This document shows positions 34,646 to 45,149 of a stretch of DNA of 47,314 bases, in pieces. The position numbers and the translations under genes are program-made. The notes under the pieces were generated by a model, which saw only the letters and a program-made list of their open reading frames with translations, did not search any database and was not told the origin of the DNA. Source of the stretch: Methanolobus halotolerans (GTDB lineage Archaea; Halobacteriota; Methanosarcinia; Methanosarcinales; Methanosarcinaceae); NCBI RefSeq assembly GCF_004745425.1, contig NZ_PGGK01000016.1, forward strand, positions 1 through 47,314, read 5' to 3'. Within the stretch, counting starts at the first letter, position 1, and each line of letters opens with the position of its first letter.

Positions 34646-34782
34646 CCGGCAGTGTAACGAATTTGCTGTAAATTACAAGTTGAATTTTTGTAAACAGTAT
34701 AGAAAACTAATCTCTTGGTATGAACTTTTAACTCTAAAACGCTAGAAGTTTGTAATTTACAGAACTTGTGTTACACTGCCGG
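34646..34782. mobile_element. MITE-like element with long terminal inverted repeats
   Basis: The left end CCGGCAGTGTAAC followed by CTGTAAATTACAAG is repeated inverted at the right end (TTGTAATTTACAG then GTTACACTGCCGG). With 137 bases, no coding capacity and about 38-base imperfect termini, it is a non-autonomous transposon relic inserted right after repeat copy A. The rest of 34783-35260 has no gene apart from the structures listed. Confidence 0.75.
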
Positions 34783-34951
34783 AACTGCTCAGGATATACT
34801 TTTCCTCCATTTTCCCCGCCTCCTGTGAATAAGTGAAACATGATGCCCAACTTCTTACCTTATACCGCAAAGTCCCCTAAAAACCTCCTAGCAACCCAAG
34901 CAAGATGGTTTACTTGGCAAGTAATGTAGAATGGAAGGCAGGAGCCCTCTT

Positions 34952-34990
34952 AAGGGCATCGCAACCCCGTATGATGCCCTTTTATTTTAT
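34952..34990 (+). terminator. Hairpin with T-rich tail
   Basis: AAGGGCATC (34952-34960) pairs perfectly with GATGCCCTT (34973-34981) across 12 bases, followed by TTTATTTTAT. It looks like an intrinsic terminator or the end of a mobile element. Confidence 0.5.
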
Positions 34991-35183
34991 GTATACAGCA
35001 TAGGCGCAAAAGCATTCCGGGTATTGTATAAACTGAACACTAGGATTGAATGGCTTTAATCTGCACTTGCCTTCATCTTTTCTTTTTTGAACATTACTGA
35101 GAACACTTGTGGTATATTCTTACTTTGTTTTTATCCGGACAAGTATGAGCTGTTCATCAGTAAGTAACTTTAAATAAGAAAAA

Positions 35184-35197
35184 GTATTAATTAGTAT
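35184..35197. promoter_or_regulatory. Possible PerR/Fur operator
   Basis: GTATTAATTAGTAT is a 14-base near-palindrome (mismatched only at four outer positions) in the AT-rich region just before the Fur-like gene. PerR boxes are AT-rich palindromes of this kind, so autoregulation is plausible but unproven. Confidence 0.3.
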
Positions 35198-35261
35198 CTA
35201 TTATTAAAAAGGATTTGTTAAAAATAAGCACAACCAGGCAAAACAAACAGAGAAGGAAGGA

Positions 35262-35660
35262 TTACAGACGGACACAGTAGGCATCAAATATACTAATCAG
35301 CGGATAGAGATCCTGGAGTTCCTCAAGGAATTTGATGGGCATCCAACCGTTGATGATGTGTACGAAGGGGTCAGGAAAAAACTGACTAGGATCAGCAAAG
35401 CTACTGTATATAATAATCTGAGGTTCCTAGCCGAAAAAGGTCTTATCAAAGATGTGAATATCAAGGGAGTTTCCAGGTTTGAGGCAAATCTTGTACCGCA
35501 CCATCACATCATATGCATAGGATGTGGGAGGATATCTGATTACGAATCAGAGGAACTGACAGATTACTCGCTGAAGATAGCGGGGGATATAGAAGGCTTT
35601 GAAGTAGAGACTACAGATACGAACTTTTACGGATTCTGTAAAGAATGTAAGGAGGATTAA
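35262..35660 (+). CDS. Fur-family peroxide-type regulator (PerR-like)
   Basis: At least 130 residues. The winged helix reads VGIKYTNQRIEILEFLKEFD, GHPTVDDVYEGV, ISKATVYNNLRFLAEKGLIK. The metal-sensing half follows: VPHHHIICIGCGRISDY and FCKEC, two CxxC pairs for structural zinc plus the HHH cluster. Neighbouring peroxiredoxin and katG point to a peroxide sensor. The aligned protein extends upstream of the GTG at 35358, yet no ATG, GTG or TTG lies in frame back to the stop at 35205, so the true start is unresolved; a GGAAGG site precedes 35261. The left coordinate is approximate. Confidence 0.8.
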   Translation, partial: LQTDTVGIKYTNQRIEILEFLKEFDGHPTVDDVYEGVRKKLTRISKATVYNNLRFLAEKGLIKDVNIKGVSRFEANLVPHHHIICIGCGRISDYESEELTDYSLKIAGDIEGFEVETTDTNFYGFCKECKED

Positions 35661-35662
35661 AT

Positions 35663-36334
35663 ATGGAAGAAGTATGCACAATGCCACTTATAGGCGAAGA
35701 CGCACCGTCGTTTACAGCAAAGACAACAATGGGAGAGATTCATTTCCCAAAAGACTACAAAGGCGAATGGGTAATCCTGTTCAGCCACCCGGCAGACTTC
35801 ACGCCGGTATGTACTACTGAGTTCATGACATTTGCAAGCATGCAGGGAGAATTCAATGCCCTCAACTGCCAGCTCATCGGCCTGTCCATCGACAGCATAT
35901 ACGCACACATCGCATGGCTTCGAACCATCAAGGAAAAGATAGAATATAAGGGGATGAAGAACATCGAGGTGACTTTCCCTGTCATTGAAGACCTCAAAAT
36001 GGACATTGCAAAGAAATTCGGCATGCTTCAGCCAGGTGCTTCGGATACCCAGGCAGTGAGAGCAGTATTCTTCATTGATCCGAAAGCTAAGATCCGAGCC
36101 ATACTTTACTACCCGCTCTCAAACGGAAGGAACATGGACGAGGTCATGAGACTGCTTAAAGCCATGCAGAAGTCTGACGCAGAGGGTGTTGCAACACCTG
36201 CTAACTGGCAGCCGGGGGAAGATGTCATCATTCCGCCACCGGGATCATGCGGAGTTGCAAAGGAAAGAGTGGAGTCAAAGGATGAAAACACATACTGTCT
36301 CGACTGGTTCATGTGCTTCAGGAAACAATCCTAA
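35663..36334 (+). CDS. Peroxiredoxin (Prx6-like)
   Basis: 223 residues. A thioredoxin-fold peroxidase with the peroxidatic Cys50 in SHPADFTPVCTTEF, RAVFFIDPKAKIRAI with the family Arg, and a long C-terminal arm carrying further cysteines (PPPGSCG and CLDWFMC). This fits the archaeal 1-Cys/2-Cys Prx6 group that reduces hydrogen peroxide. AAGGAGG precedes the ATG. It lies two bases after the PerR-like gene and is probably co-transcribed and derepressed by peroxide. Confidence 0.94.
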   Translation: MEEVCTMPLIGEDAPSFTAKTTMGEIHFPKDYKGEWVILFSHPADFTPVCTTEFMTFASMQGEFNALNCQLIGLSIDSIYAHIAWLRTIKEKIEYKGMKNIEVTFPVIEDLKMDIAKKFGMLQPGASDTQAVRAVFFIDPKAKIRAILYYPLSNGRNMDEVMRLLKAMQKSDAEGVATPANWQPGEDVIIPPPGSCGVAKERVESKDENTYCLDWFMCFRKQS

Positions 36335-36368
36335 ATACCGTATCATTGAAAAAAAACAGGTGGCAAAA

Positions 36369-36590
36369 ATGGGAACTGAAGGAATACAGATACTTGACAA
36401 TCTCTGAGTAGACGTCAATGATCTAATAGAATCACTAACAAAGCTCTTGAAGATGAATGGCTTGCATATTACCAGTACTGGGTAGGAGCGAAGGTCATCA
36501 AGGGACCTATGAAGGAGGAGGCTGCAGCCGAACTTATACAGCATGCTGCTGATGAGCTCAGGCACACGGACATGAAAAGTGATGCGGCTT
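36369..36590 (+). pseudogene. Relic of a ferritin-like (Dps/bacterioferritin-type) protein
   Basis: After MGTEGIQILD and an in-frame TGA, the frame resumes as VDVNDLIESL and then, after a shift, LEDEWLAYYQYWVGAKVIKG, PMKEEAAAELIQHAADELRH. The EDEWLAYYQYW and HAADELRH helices are those of ferritin-like di-iron proteins. Coding ends near 36580, less than half the usual length. An iron-storage gene would belong logically to this peroxide-defence block. It is not functional as it stands. The sequence to 36668 shows nothing else. Confidence 0.7.
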
Positions 36591-36641
36591 CTTCTAGCAA
36601 TCTTTCAAGTCTCTCAATGTCATCAAAATTAATCGATATAA

Positions 36642-38867
<2,226 letters not shown>

Positions 38868-38916
38868 TTGTAGCATCAACTTCCTCCCATATAATGGGTG
38901 ATGATCATTTGACCAT

Positions 38917-38964
38917 AAGGTTCCCTTCAATATCGTGTGGGTGATTGAATCCACAGGGAACCTT
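38917..38964 (+). terminator. Strong hairpin after katG
   Basis: AAGGTTCCCT and AGGGAACCTT are perfect 10-base arms, with TTCAAT/ATTGAA pairing inside. At 50 bases past the katG stop it is a likely terminator or mRNA-end structure. It is followed by TTCCCT, not a T-run. Bases 38965-39122 contain no gene. Confidence 0.5.
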
Positions 38965-39122
38965 TCCCTAACACGAGTATTTAGAGCAAATGATTAATCT
39001 GCCTCTGTATTTTTTTATATAATGCAATGTACCCTTAGAAAACCCTCTTTTCTTCCAATTAGAATAAGAGTTGCTTAGTATCTTTTTCAGGAAATTTGCA
39101 TTAACTTAGACAGGCTTCAATA

Positions 39123-39222
39123 GGAATATTATTTGAAAACGCAGAACAGTCTTAGGGAGAGGCAAGTGGAAGAGACTGCTGATCTTGTTATTGAAAAGTT
39201 AAAAGAGAAAAGGTTATTGTAA
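39123..39222 (+). repeat. Dispersed repeat, copy B
   Basis: A degenerate copy of the 3' end of the RHH gene at 34389: EYYLKTQNSLRERQVEETAD then LVIEKLKEKRLL and a stop at 39222, in frame throughout. The upstream half of that gene is absent; the match begins just before TTGAAAACGCAGAACAGTC. It separates the peroxide block from the fluoride block. Bases 39223-39490 have no gene; a TATA-like TTTATTTATTTAA at 39457-39470 may start the fluoride transcript. Confidence 0.7.
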
Positions 39223-39490
39223 ACTCCAGATCAAATTATTCTGACTTTAAGGAGGAGTTATGGTTCTCTTTTTTCTCGCATTGTGAAGTCTTGCCTATCA
39301 CAATTTTTAACTCATCGGTTTTCACTACATGTAGAATATAATTAACTCCAGAAAACTACTATCTGTTTGTCCTTCACTTCCTTATGTTGATTATATTGCA
39401 ATTAAAAGAGACAGTATTTTGATACTTTCAAAGATAGAAAACCAGTATGGCCGGAATTTATTTATTTAATGCCGTCTGAACCTTGTAATA

Positions 39491-39550
39491 AAGGTGATGA
39501 GGTCCGCCCTGACCATAAGTCAAAACCGCTTATGCTGATGACTTCTACAT
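39491..39550 (+). ncRNA. Fluoride riboswitch (crcB motif) upstream of eno
   Basis: The consensus elements occur in order: GGTGATGAGGTCCGCC, AACCGC, CTGATGACTTCTAC. The CGCC and AACCGC parts are pseudoknot and ion-binding elements of the crcB RNA. It lies about 100 bases before the enolase start on the same strand. Fluoride binding would turn expression on. A near-identical motif lies inverted at 44421-44479. Confidence 0.93.
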
Positions 39551-39652
39551 ATTTGCTTGTGGTTTAATGTGTACACTATTCTGGCATATATTATGAAATT
39601 TATAGTTATGCTCTAAAGTACGCATTTGTAGATGAGAACGAGGTGGAGTTAG

Positions 39653-40939
39653 ATGAATACAACAATTCGAAAGATTCATGCGCGAGAGATTCTTGATTCA
39701 CGGGGCAATCCAACTGTTGAAGTGGATATTGTTTTACAGGATGGGACTAGTACAAGAGCCGCTGTTCCTTCTGGTGCATCGACCGGGAAATATGAGGCAT
39801 TTGAACTTCGTGATCGTGACATGAAGCGTTACGGTGGGAAAGGAGTGCTCACTGCTGTTGCAAACGTGAACGGACAAATCGCTAATGCTCTTACAGGAAT
39901 AGATGCCAGCAATCAGGAATTGATCGACCGGACCATGATTGAACTTGATGGTACACCAAATAAAGAAAAACTAGGCGCGAATGCTATCCTTGGTGTATCC
40001 ATGGCAGTTGCCAGGGCTGTTTCAAAAGCAACAGGTGTTCAGCTTTACGAATACCTTAGCCCGAGTAAGCAATATCTTCTCCCAGCTCCGATGATGAATG
40101 TGTTGAACGGTGGAGTGCATGCACAATGGCAGGGAGCAGATTTCCAGGAATATATGATCGTTCCTCTTGGTGCCTCAGATTTCCAGGCAGCTCTCCAATG
40201 GGGTGCTGAAACATACCATACTTTGCAGAGCATTCTAAAAAAGAGAGGCTACCCCACTGCAATAGGAGATGAGGGTGGATTTGCACCGAAAGTTGCGTCC
40301 AACGAAGAACCCCTGGAACTTATTACCCTTGCAATTGAAGAAGCAGGTTACCGGCCAGGTAAGGACATAGGTATCTCGCTTGATCCGGCATCCAGCGGAT
40401 TTTTCCAAGATGGAAAGTACGAGTTGAAACGGGAACAAAGATCTTTAACTTCTGAAGAAATGGCTGCATATTACGAGATGCTTGTGGGAAAATATTCCAT
40501 CATCTCAATCGAGGATGGGCTGGCCGAAGAAGACTGGCAGGGTTGGAAGTTGCTGACAAAGAGGCTAGGAGAGCGGATTGAACTGATTGGTGACGATATA
40601 TTTGTTACTTCTCCGGAACTTGTTAAACGCGGAATTGAAGAAGGAACTGCGAACTCTGTGCTGATCAAACTCAATCAGATCGGGACTGTGACCGAAACTC
40701 TCTCGACCATGAATCTGGCAAAAAGTGCTGGTTGGGGCTTGAATATCTCCCACCGAAGTGGTGAGACCATTGATTCATTCATCTCTGATTTCACCGTAGC
40801 GACAAGGGCAGGTAAGCTCAAAACCGGTGCTCCATGTCGTGGAGAAAGAGTAGAGAAATACAACCAGCTACTAAGAATCGAGGAAGAATTGGGAGATAAA
40901 GCAATATATGCCGGTAGAAGGGCGTTTGTGCGGGGTTAA
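39653..40939 (+). CDS. eno: Enolase, fluoride-riboswitch controlled
   Basis: 428 residues, complete enolase converting 2-phosphoglycerate to phosphoenolpyruvate. Metal ligands are in SLDPAS, SIEDGL and GDDIFV; catalytic residues in [16 protein letters not shown] and ISHRSGET. The loop usually read as HADNNVDIQEF in bacterial enolases is [12 protein letters not shown], one residue longer, and HRSGETED becomes HRSGETID. Fluoride inhibits enolase, so an induced spare, possibly less sensitive, copy makes sense; enolase genes are known crcB-riboswitch targets. GAGGTGG lies upstream of the ATG. Confidence 0.95.
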   Translation: MNTTIRKIHAREILDSRGNPTVEVDIVLQDGTSTRAAVPSGASTGKYEAFELRDRDMKRYGGKGVLTAVANVNGQIANALTGIDASNQELIDRTMIELDGTPNKEKLGANAILGVSMAVARAVSKATGVQLYEYLSPSKQYLLPAPMMNVLNGGVHAQWQGADFQEYMIVPLGASDFQAALQWGAETYHTLQSILKKRGYPTAIGDEGGFAPKVASNEEPLELITLAIEEAGYRPGKDIGISLDPASSGFFQDGKYELKREQRSLTSEEMAAYYEMLVGKYSIISIEDGLAEEDWQGWKLLTKRLGERIELIGDDIFVTSPELVKRGIEEGTANSVLIKLNQIGTVTETLSTMNLAKSAGWGLNISHRSGETIDSFISDFTVATRAGKLKTGAPCRGERVEKYNQLLRIEEELGDKAIYAGRRAFVRG

Positions 40940-40991
40940 GAGTCTACAGCCTGTCTATTGTAACATGATATAGATAAAGTCGGGCTTTTAA

Positions 40992-41726
40992 ATGGTAGAT
41001 CTTATTTATTTATTTACATTGTTTACATTGTTTACAGGTGGCTTTTTAGCTGCTGCAATATCGGGTGCAGGCGGGTTCGGAGGTGCATTGTTATTGTTAC
41101 CGCTATTAACAAAGACAATAGGCACAACAATGGCAATTCCGGTTTTAACGATAGCACAGCTAATTGGCAACTTATCAAGAGCATTTTTTGGATTTAAGCA
41201 AATTAAGTGGAAGCCTGTTTTATTATTCACATTAGGTGCTGTGCCAATGAGTGTTCTAGGTGGATATTCGTTTGTAGAAGTACCAAAAGAAATAGTAACC
41301 TGTCTCATAGGGCTTGCAATTATCCTATTTGTGGTATTGAAATATTTTAAGCTATTGAAATTCAATCCTACTAACAGTAGAATGGTCTTGGGTGGAGGAA
41401 TAGTAGGTTTCATCTCAGGACTTGTCGGTAGTGCAGGACCAATAGGTGCAGCATTGTTCTTATCTTTAAACCTGCCACCTGTCTCATATATATCAAGTGA
41501 AGCAATGAACGCAGTAGCAATGCATATTACCAAGACTATAGTATATCAAAGGTATTTAGGCATAGGATTGTCAACTTTGTTGATGGGTCTATTCATTGGT
41601 GTTTCTATGATCATTGGAACATGGGCAGGAATGAAAATCATAGGACATATCCCCAAAGAGAAATTCAATAAGTTTGTAGGATCGTTGTTGTGCATAGTTG
41701 GGTTACAGATGCTGTTATTTGGGTAA
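40992..41726 (+). CDS. TauE/SafE-family membrane exporter
   Basis: 244 residues, about eight hydrophobic helices in two halves, each with the glycine-rich signature (AAISGAGGFGGALLLLPLL and GFISGLVGSAGPIGAALFLS). The family exports sulfite, sulfoacetate and other small anions. It follows eno by 52 bases under the same fluoride riboswitch, so an anion linked to fluoride stress may be the substrate; that is inference. The gene is markedly AT-rich compared with eno, and no clear ribosome-binding site is seen. Confidence 0.85.
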   Translation: MVDLIYLFTLFTLFTGGFLAAAISGAGGFGGALLLLPLLTKTIGTTMAIPVLTIAQLIGNLSRAFFGFKQIKWKPVLLFTLGAVPMSVLGGYSFVEVPKEIVTCLIGLAIILFVVLKYFKLLKFNPTNSRMVLGGGIVGFISGLVGSAGPIGAALFLSLNLPPVSYISSEAMNAVAMHITKTIVYQRYLGIGLSTLLMGLFIGVSMIIGTWAGMKIIGHIPKEKFNKFVGSLLCIVGLQMLLFG

Positions 41727-41771
41727 GATGTCAATAGGATATATTTTCTAGAGAACAATTAAACATCTCTT

Positions 41772-43626
41772 CTAGGGTTCGCTTTCTCTATATTCAAACA
41801 GCCTGATCACATTCTGGATTTCGAATGCTGTCTTTTTTAATTGATCAACCTGATCCGCGACATTCTCTTCGTGCATCTTTCTTTGTGCCAGTGTCGAACT
41901 TATAACTCCATGTGTTGCCTTGATTATCATAGAAAAATCATTATCCAGACGAAGAGTGAACTTTCTGAACGTGCTGTCGATATTCTGAAGGGTTTCCCAC
42001 CGGATATTCTCAAGATTACGTAGCATGAGCGTCTCTATTTGATTCTGAAGTCTTTCTTTTACTCGTTTCTTACGCATCTTCTCTGGCATGATACGTTCGA
42101 TGAAATCCGGTGAGAGAGGTATAAGTAAATATTCCTGCTCATATTCTACAAAATATGGTTCCCTTATAGCCTCATATACTCGTTCACAGACAGGTGTATG
42201 ATATGGAATTTCAAATAATTCGGTTGCTGCTTTTCTGATAGATTCGACAAGTTCATCTATACGTGGCTCTTGATCCTTCAGACGAGTAGCTATTTCTTTG
42301 TCCACCATCTCTGAAACTGCGGCAAATTCATGTTCGAACCATTCAGGGATAGCATCAGCAACTGCCTGTTGTGCCGCATGCTCCGAATCATGGAGTGATT
42401 CTGACATTGCCTTTTCTGCGATCTCCGTGAGTTGTTCACAGAAAGGAGCTTGCAGGCTCCTAATGTGTTCTTCTAGAATGTCATGAACTCTTTTTTTGTC
42501 ACCTCTGAGGATGTCCTGTGCATGGATTCGTTGTTGTTCCGCCTCAGCAATCTTTTTTCCAAAAACAGAAAGCCGGCTCTCCAATTCAGTAAGAGGTGGT
42601 TCGAGGGTACGTATCTTCAGCTCTATCTGAAGGTACATGTCGTTAAGGACATAAAGTGTTTTTCTTCCAATGGCATCCCTCAGAACGAGACTTTTTTCGT
42701 GGGCCAGAAATGTAATCAGGTATTCGGAGAGTTTAGCAAGGCCACTGTCTTCCCATTTTTGTGTATCATCCGTTGTCTTTGCTTCAAGACCATTTCTTGA
42801 AGATATGGTAAAGATGGGAGTGGTGGAGTCTATGCCTGCTTCTTCTGTCAGTACCTTTTTGTAAAAGTGAGTGCCTCCACAAGCTCTGTTTTTGTGAGAT
42901 AATCTACCTTATTCAATGCAAAGAACAGTTTCGAGACCCTGCTTTTGATATCTTTGAGGAATGCAAGTTCTACCTCTGTAATAGGAGGATCAACAGAAAC
43001 CAAAAAGAGTGCTGCATCGGACTGCGGAAGGAAACCCATCGTCACCTCGGTGTTGTGACGATATGTAGAGCCGATTCCAGGCGTGTCAATGACCACAACA
43101 TCACGGAGGATGGGGGCAGGATGCGTAACTTCTACATGAGCTACCCCTTTTTATTTATGGGATTGCTAGCTTCGGTGACAAACTCCATCAGATGTTTGTT
43201 GAGCCATTGAGCTTCTGATAGGGAAACACTGTATTCAATGGAATCCATTTCTTTAAGGCTTTTGAACACCAGATCTGGTCGACCATCTTGGTATCGTATC
43301 CGTAGCCCTCGCTGTTCTCCATATTGTATGAAAGTTGGGATTGCAGTAAGGGGAATGACCGAGCTTGGCAACACCTCTTCACCTAGAAGTGCGTTAATTA
43401 AAGTGCTCTTCCCTCGCTTGACCTGCCCAAGTACAGCTAGGTGAAATCTTCCCTGAGATAGGCGTTTTTTCAGCTCTTCAAGCCGTAGGATATGCATTTC
43501 ATAGTTCGTGCCTATACACCCCAAACCCGATATCTCAGCATTGAGTATATCCCCTAGCTTTTCAAGAGTGCATATGTTGCCATCTATCTTTCTAACGTGC
43601 GATAAACATAAGACCTTCTTGTCCAT
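41772..43626 (-). pseudogene. Dynamin-like GTPase, interrupted by two frameshifts
   Basis: Three overlapping frames together give about 615 residues of a bacterial-type dynamin. The first frame (43626-43141) has the P-loop GQVKRGKSTLINALLGEEVL and the switch PLTAIPTF. The second (about 43135-42848) has DTPG ([12 protein letters not shown]) and NKVD. The third (about 42850-41772) is the helical stalk. Both breaks are -1 type at A5-G runs. The first reads A AAG GGG TAG, a canonical slippery heptamer just before the stop; the second is not canonical. Decay, sequencing indels, or frameshifting for the first are possible. It is the third gene of the crcB operon. Confidence 0.85.
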
Positions 43627-43665
43627 TTATATGTACTCCCAGCAGAGTTCGGGACAATTATCTTT

Positions 43666-44007
43666 TTATTTTTGGATGTTGCAGTCGTAAAAGACAATCT
43701 TCACTTTTTCCTCGGTGATCAGTCCCTGACACATCACATCGTCTAACTTAGGTCTTATTCGTGCAAGGTTTTCTTCTGTATCGACAACTTCGATAAGTAT
43801 CGGCATATCCATTGATAAACGCAGTATCGATGTCGTATGGATGTAGCTGTTCTTCCCAAAACCCGTAATTCCTCTAAAAACAGTTGCTCCTGCAATTCCT
43901 TCTGCCTTTAGCATCTCTACTATATGCATGTATAACGATTTGCCCTTATACTTGTCAGATTCTCCAATGAATATTCTCAGCAATATTGCTGTGGATTCTC
44001 TTTTCAT
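43666..44007 (-). CDS. DUF190 family protein
   Basis: About 113 residues. ESTAILLRIFIGESDKYKGK, HIVEMLKAEGIAGATVFRGI, GFGKNSYIHT, and PILIEVVDTEENLARI are typical of DUF190, a small PII-like fold often encoded next to crcB. The ATG at 44007 (MKRES) overlaps the end of crcB by four bases. It probably modulates or supports fluoride export; direct function is unknown. Confidence 0.9.
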   Translation of the reverse strand: MKRESTAILLRIFIGESDKYKGKSLYMHIVEMLKAEGIAGATVFRGITGFGKNSYIHTTSILRLSMDMPILIEVVDTEENLARIRPKLDDVMCQGLITEEKVKIVFYDCNIQK

Positions 44008-44402
44008 CCAATACCCCTCCATAGACCACTTGTGAGGCTCAAAGCCACAGTTTTTCCTAAGTATACTGCAAATATGGAAAGTACCACTGTAGCTACTATA
44101 TTGATGACCAGCAGCATTATATTAGAATTATCCAGGAGTCTGAATGACTCATAACTGAACGTAGATAATGTTGTAAAGGCCCCCAATATTCCTATTGTGA
44201 GGAATACTCTGGTTTCTTCATTAAAAATACCCTGATATTCGGAAAGGTACATAACCAATCCCAAGAAGAAGCTTCCCAGTATGTTTACAGCTAAAGTTCC
44301 GAAGGGGAAACTGACAAAATTATCCTGTACCCAGCCGCCGATAGTATATCTCAGGATAGCACCTATGAAACCGCCTATGCCTATTAGAATAATTGTATAC
44401 AA
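44004..44402 (-). CDS. crcB: Fluoride channel CrcB/Fluc
   Basis: 132 residues, four transmembrane helices. GGFIGAILRYTIGGW, FGTLAVNILGSFFLG, the TTLSTFSYE segment that lines the fluoride pore, and a final hydrophobic helix are all present. Fluc proteins work as antiparallel dual-topology dimers, and a single gene of this size fits a homodimer. GGAGGTG precedes the ATG, about 20 bases after a fluoride riboswitch, so fluoride induces it. Confidence 0.96.
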   Translation of the reverse strand: MYTIILIGIGGFIGAILRYTIGGWVQDNFVSFPFGTLAVNILGSFFLGLVMYLSEYQGIFNEETRVFLTIGILGAFTTLSTFSYESFRLLDNSNIMLLVINIVATVVLSIFAVYLGKTVALSLTSGLWRGIG

Positions 44403-44420
44403 AAGTACACCTCCACAATT

Positions 44421-44479
44421 ATGTAGAAGTCATCAGCATAAGCGGTTCAGACCAAACGTCTAGGCGGACCTCATCACCT
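44421..44479 (-). ncRNA. Fluoride riboswitch (crcB motif) upstream of crcB
   Basis: On the minus strand, GGTGATGAGGTCCGCC, AACCGC and CTGATGACTTCTAC recur as in the copy before eno; the conserved parts are identical and the loop differs. It precedes the crcB start by about 20 bases with the ribosome-binding site immediately after, so control may be over translation start or termination. A TATA-like TATTTATGA near 44502-44510 would serve as promoter. Confidence 0.95.
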
Positions 44480-44734
44480 GTACAAGGAAATTAGTTATGT
44501 TCATAAATAGTTTGCGCAGGAATTAATAGGGATACTTTCTCCAGAGCCTATAATCTATCGCTTATCTTTATCATATTATTTCACAATTAAAAGAACGTAT
44601 ATTTTGAAATCAAAGAAATGCAGTTAAAGTTATGTATAACCTTACAACACTCATGACACGGCAGATACAAGGTCACAGCGTACTGTTATTAGTAAAGAGG
44701 AGCAACACAAATGACCTAGATAGCAACCGTAGAA

Positions 44735-44890
44735 ATGGAAGAAGATAAACTCTTTGCAAGATGCGAATACAATCATGTCAATCTTATCCGCCTCCCTTCT
44801 GGAAGAAAATCATACTATTGTAAAACATGCGGTGCTTTGTTTGTAGTCGATCCCATCTTTTCTGAACTCATAGAGAATGACGATATCTAA
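44735..44890 (+). CDS. Small zinc-finger-like protein with an upstream UAG codon
   Basis: 51 residues from the ATG at 44735: MEEDKLFARCEYNHVNLIRL then SYYCKTCGALFVVDP. It has a Cys-His pair and a CxxC, one likely zinc site. The best ribosome-binding site (GAGGAG, 44697-44702) instead serves an ATG at 44711 that is in frame, but whose third codon is TAG. Either the upstream start is dead, or the TAG is read through, possibly as pyrrolysine. Bases 44480-44710 otherwise show nothing. Confidence 0.5.
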   Translation: MEEDKLFARCEYNHVNLIRLPSGRKSYYCKTCGALFVVDPIFSELIENDDI

Positions 44891-44946
44891 TATTGCTCTT
44901 TGTACTAGGAAAAAAGTATGAAGCCAAGTGTTTCTCATTCAGGAGT

Positions 44947-45095
44947 GTTATTCGAAAATGCAGAACGATTTCAGGGAGAAGCAGGCCGAAGAGACCGCAG
45001 AGCTGTGATTGAGAAACTCAAGCAGAAGAAGTTGGTGTAGAGGTTCGGATTAAATGCTTCGCATTTAGCGGGTGTGACATAGGTAACTCGAATTC
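44947..45095 (+). repeat. Dispersed repeat, copy C (frameshifted)
   Basis: Matches the RHH 3' end as SKMQNDFREKQAEETAEL, then loses one base (CTGTGATT for CTTGTGATT) before VIEKLKQKKLV; the stop is at 45040. The downstream 55 bases (AGGTTCGGATT, GGGTGTGACATAGGTAA) parallel copy A. It closes the fluoride block. Confidence 0.7.
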
Positions 45096-45149
45096 TTTGT
45101 ATACTAAAGTCCGCAAGACCTCAAACGAAAAACTATGAAAATTAAACAA

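Noticed and set aside
42840-42870. Second dynamin frame break as programmed frameshifting
   Set aside because: The site reads A AAA AGG in frame, which does not permit good A-site re-pairing; a homopolymer indel is simpler.
44947-45040. Repeat copy C as a working small gene
   Set aside because: It is interrupted by a one-base deletion and lacks the N-terminal half and a start site.
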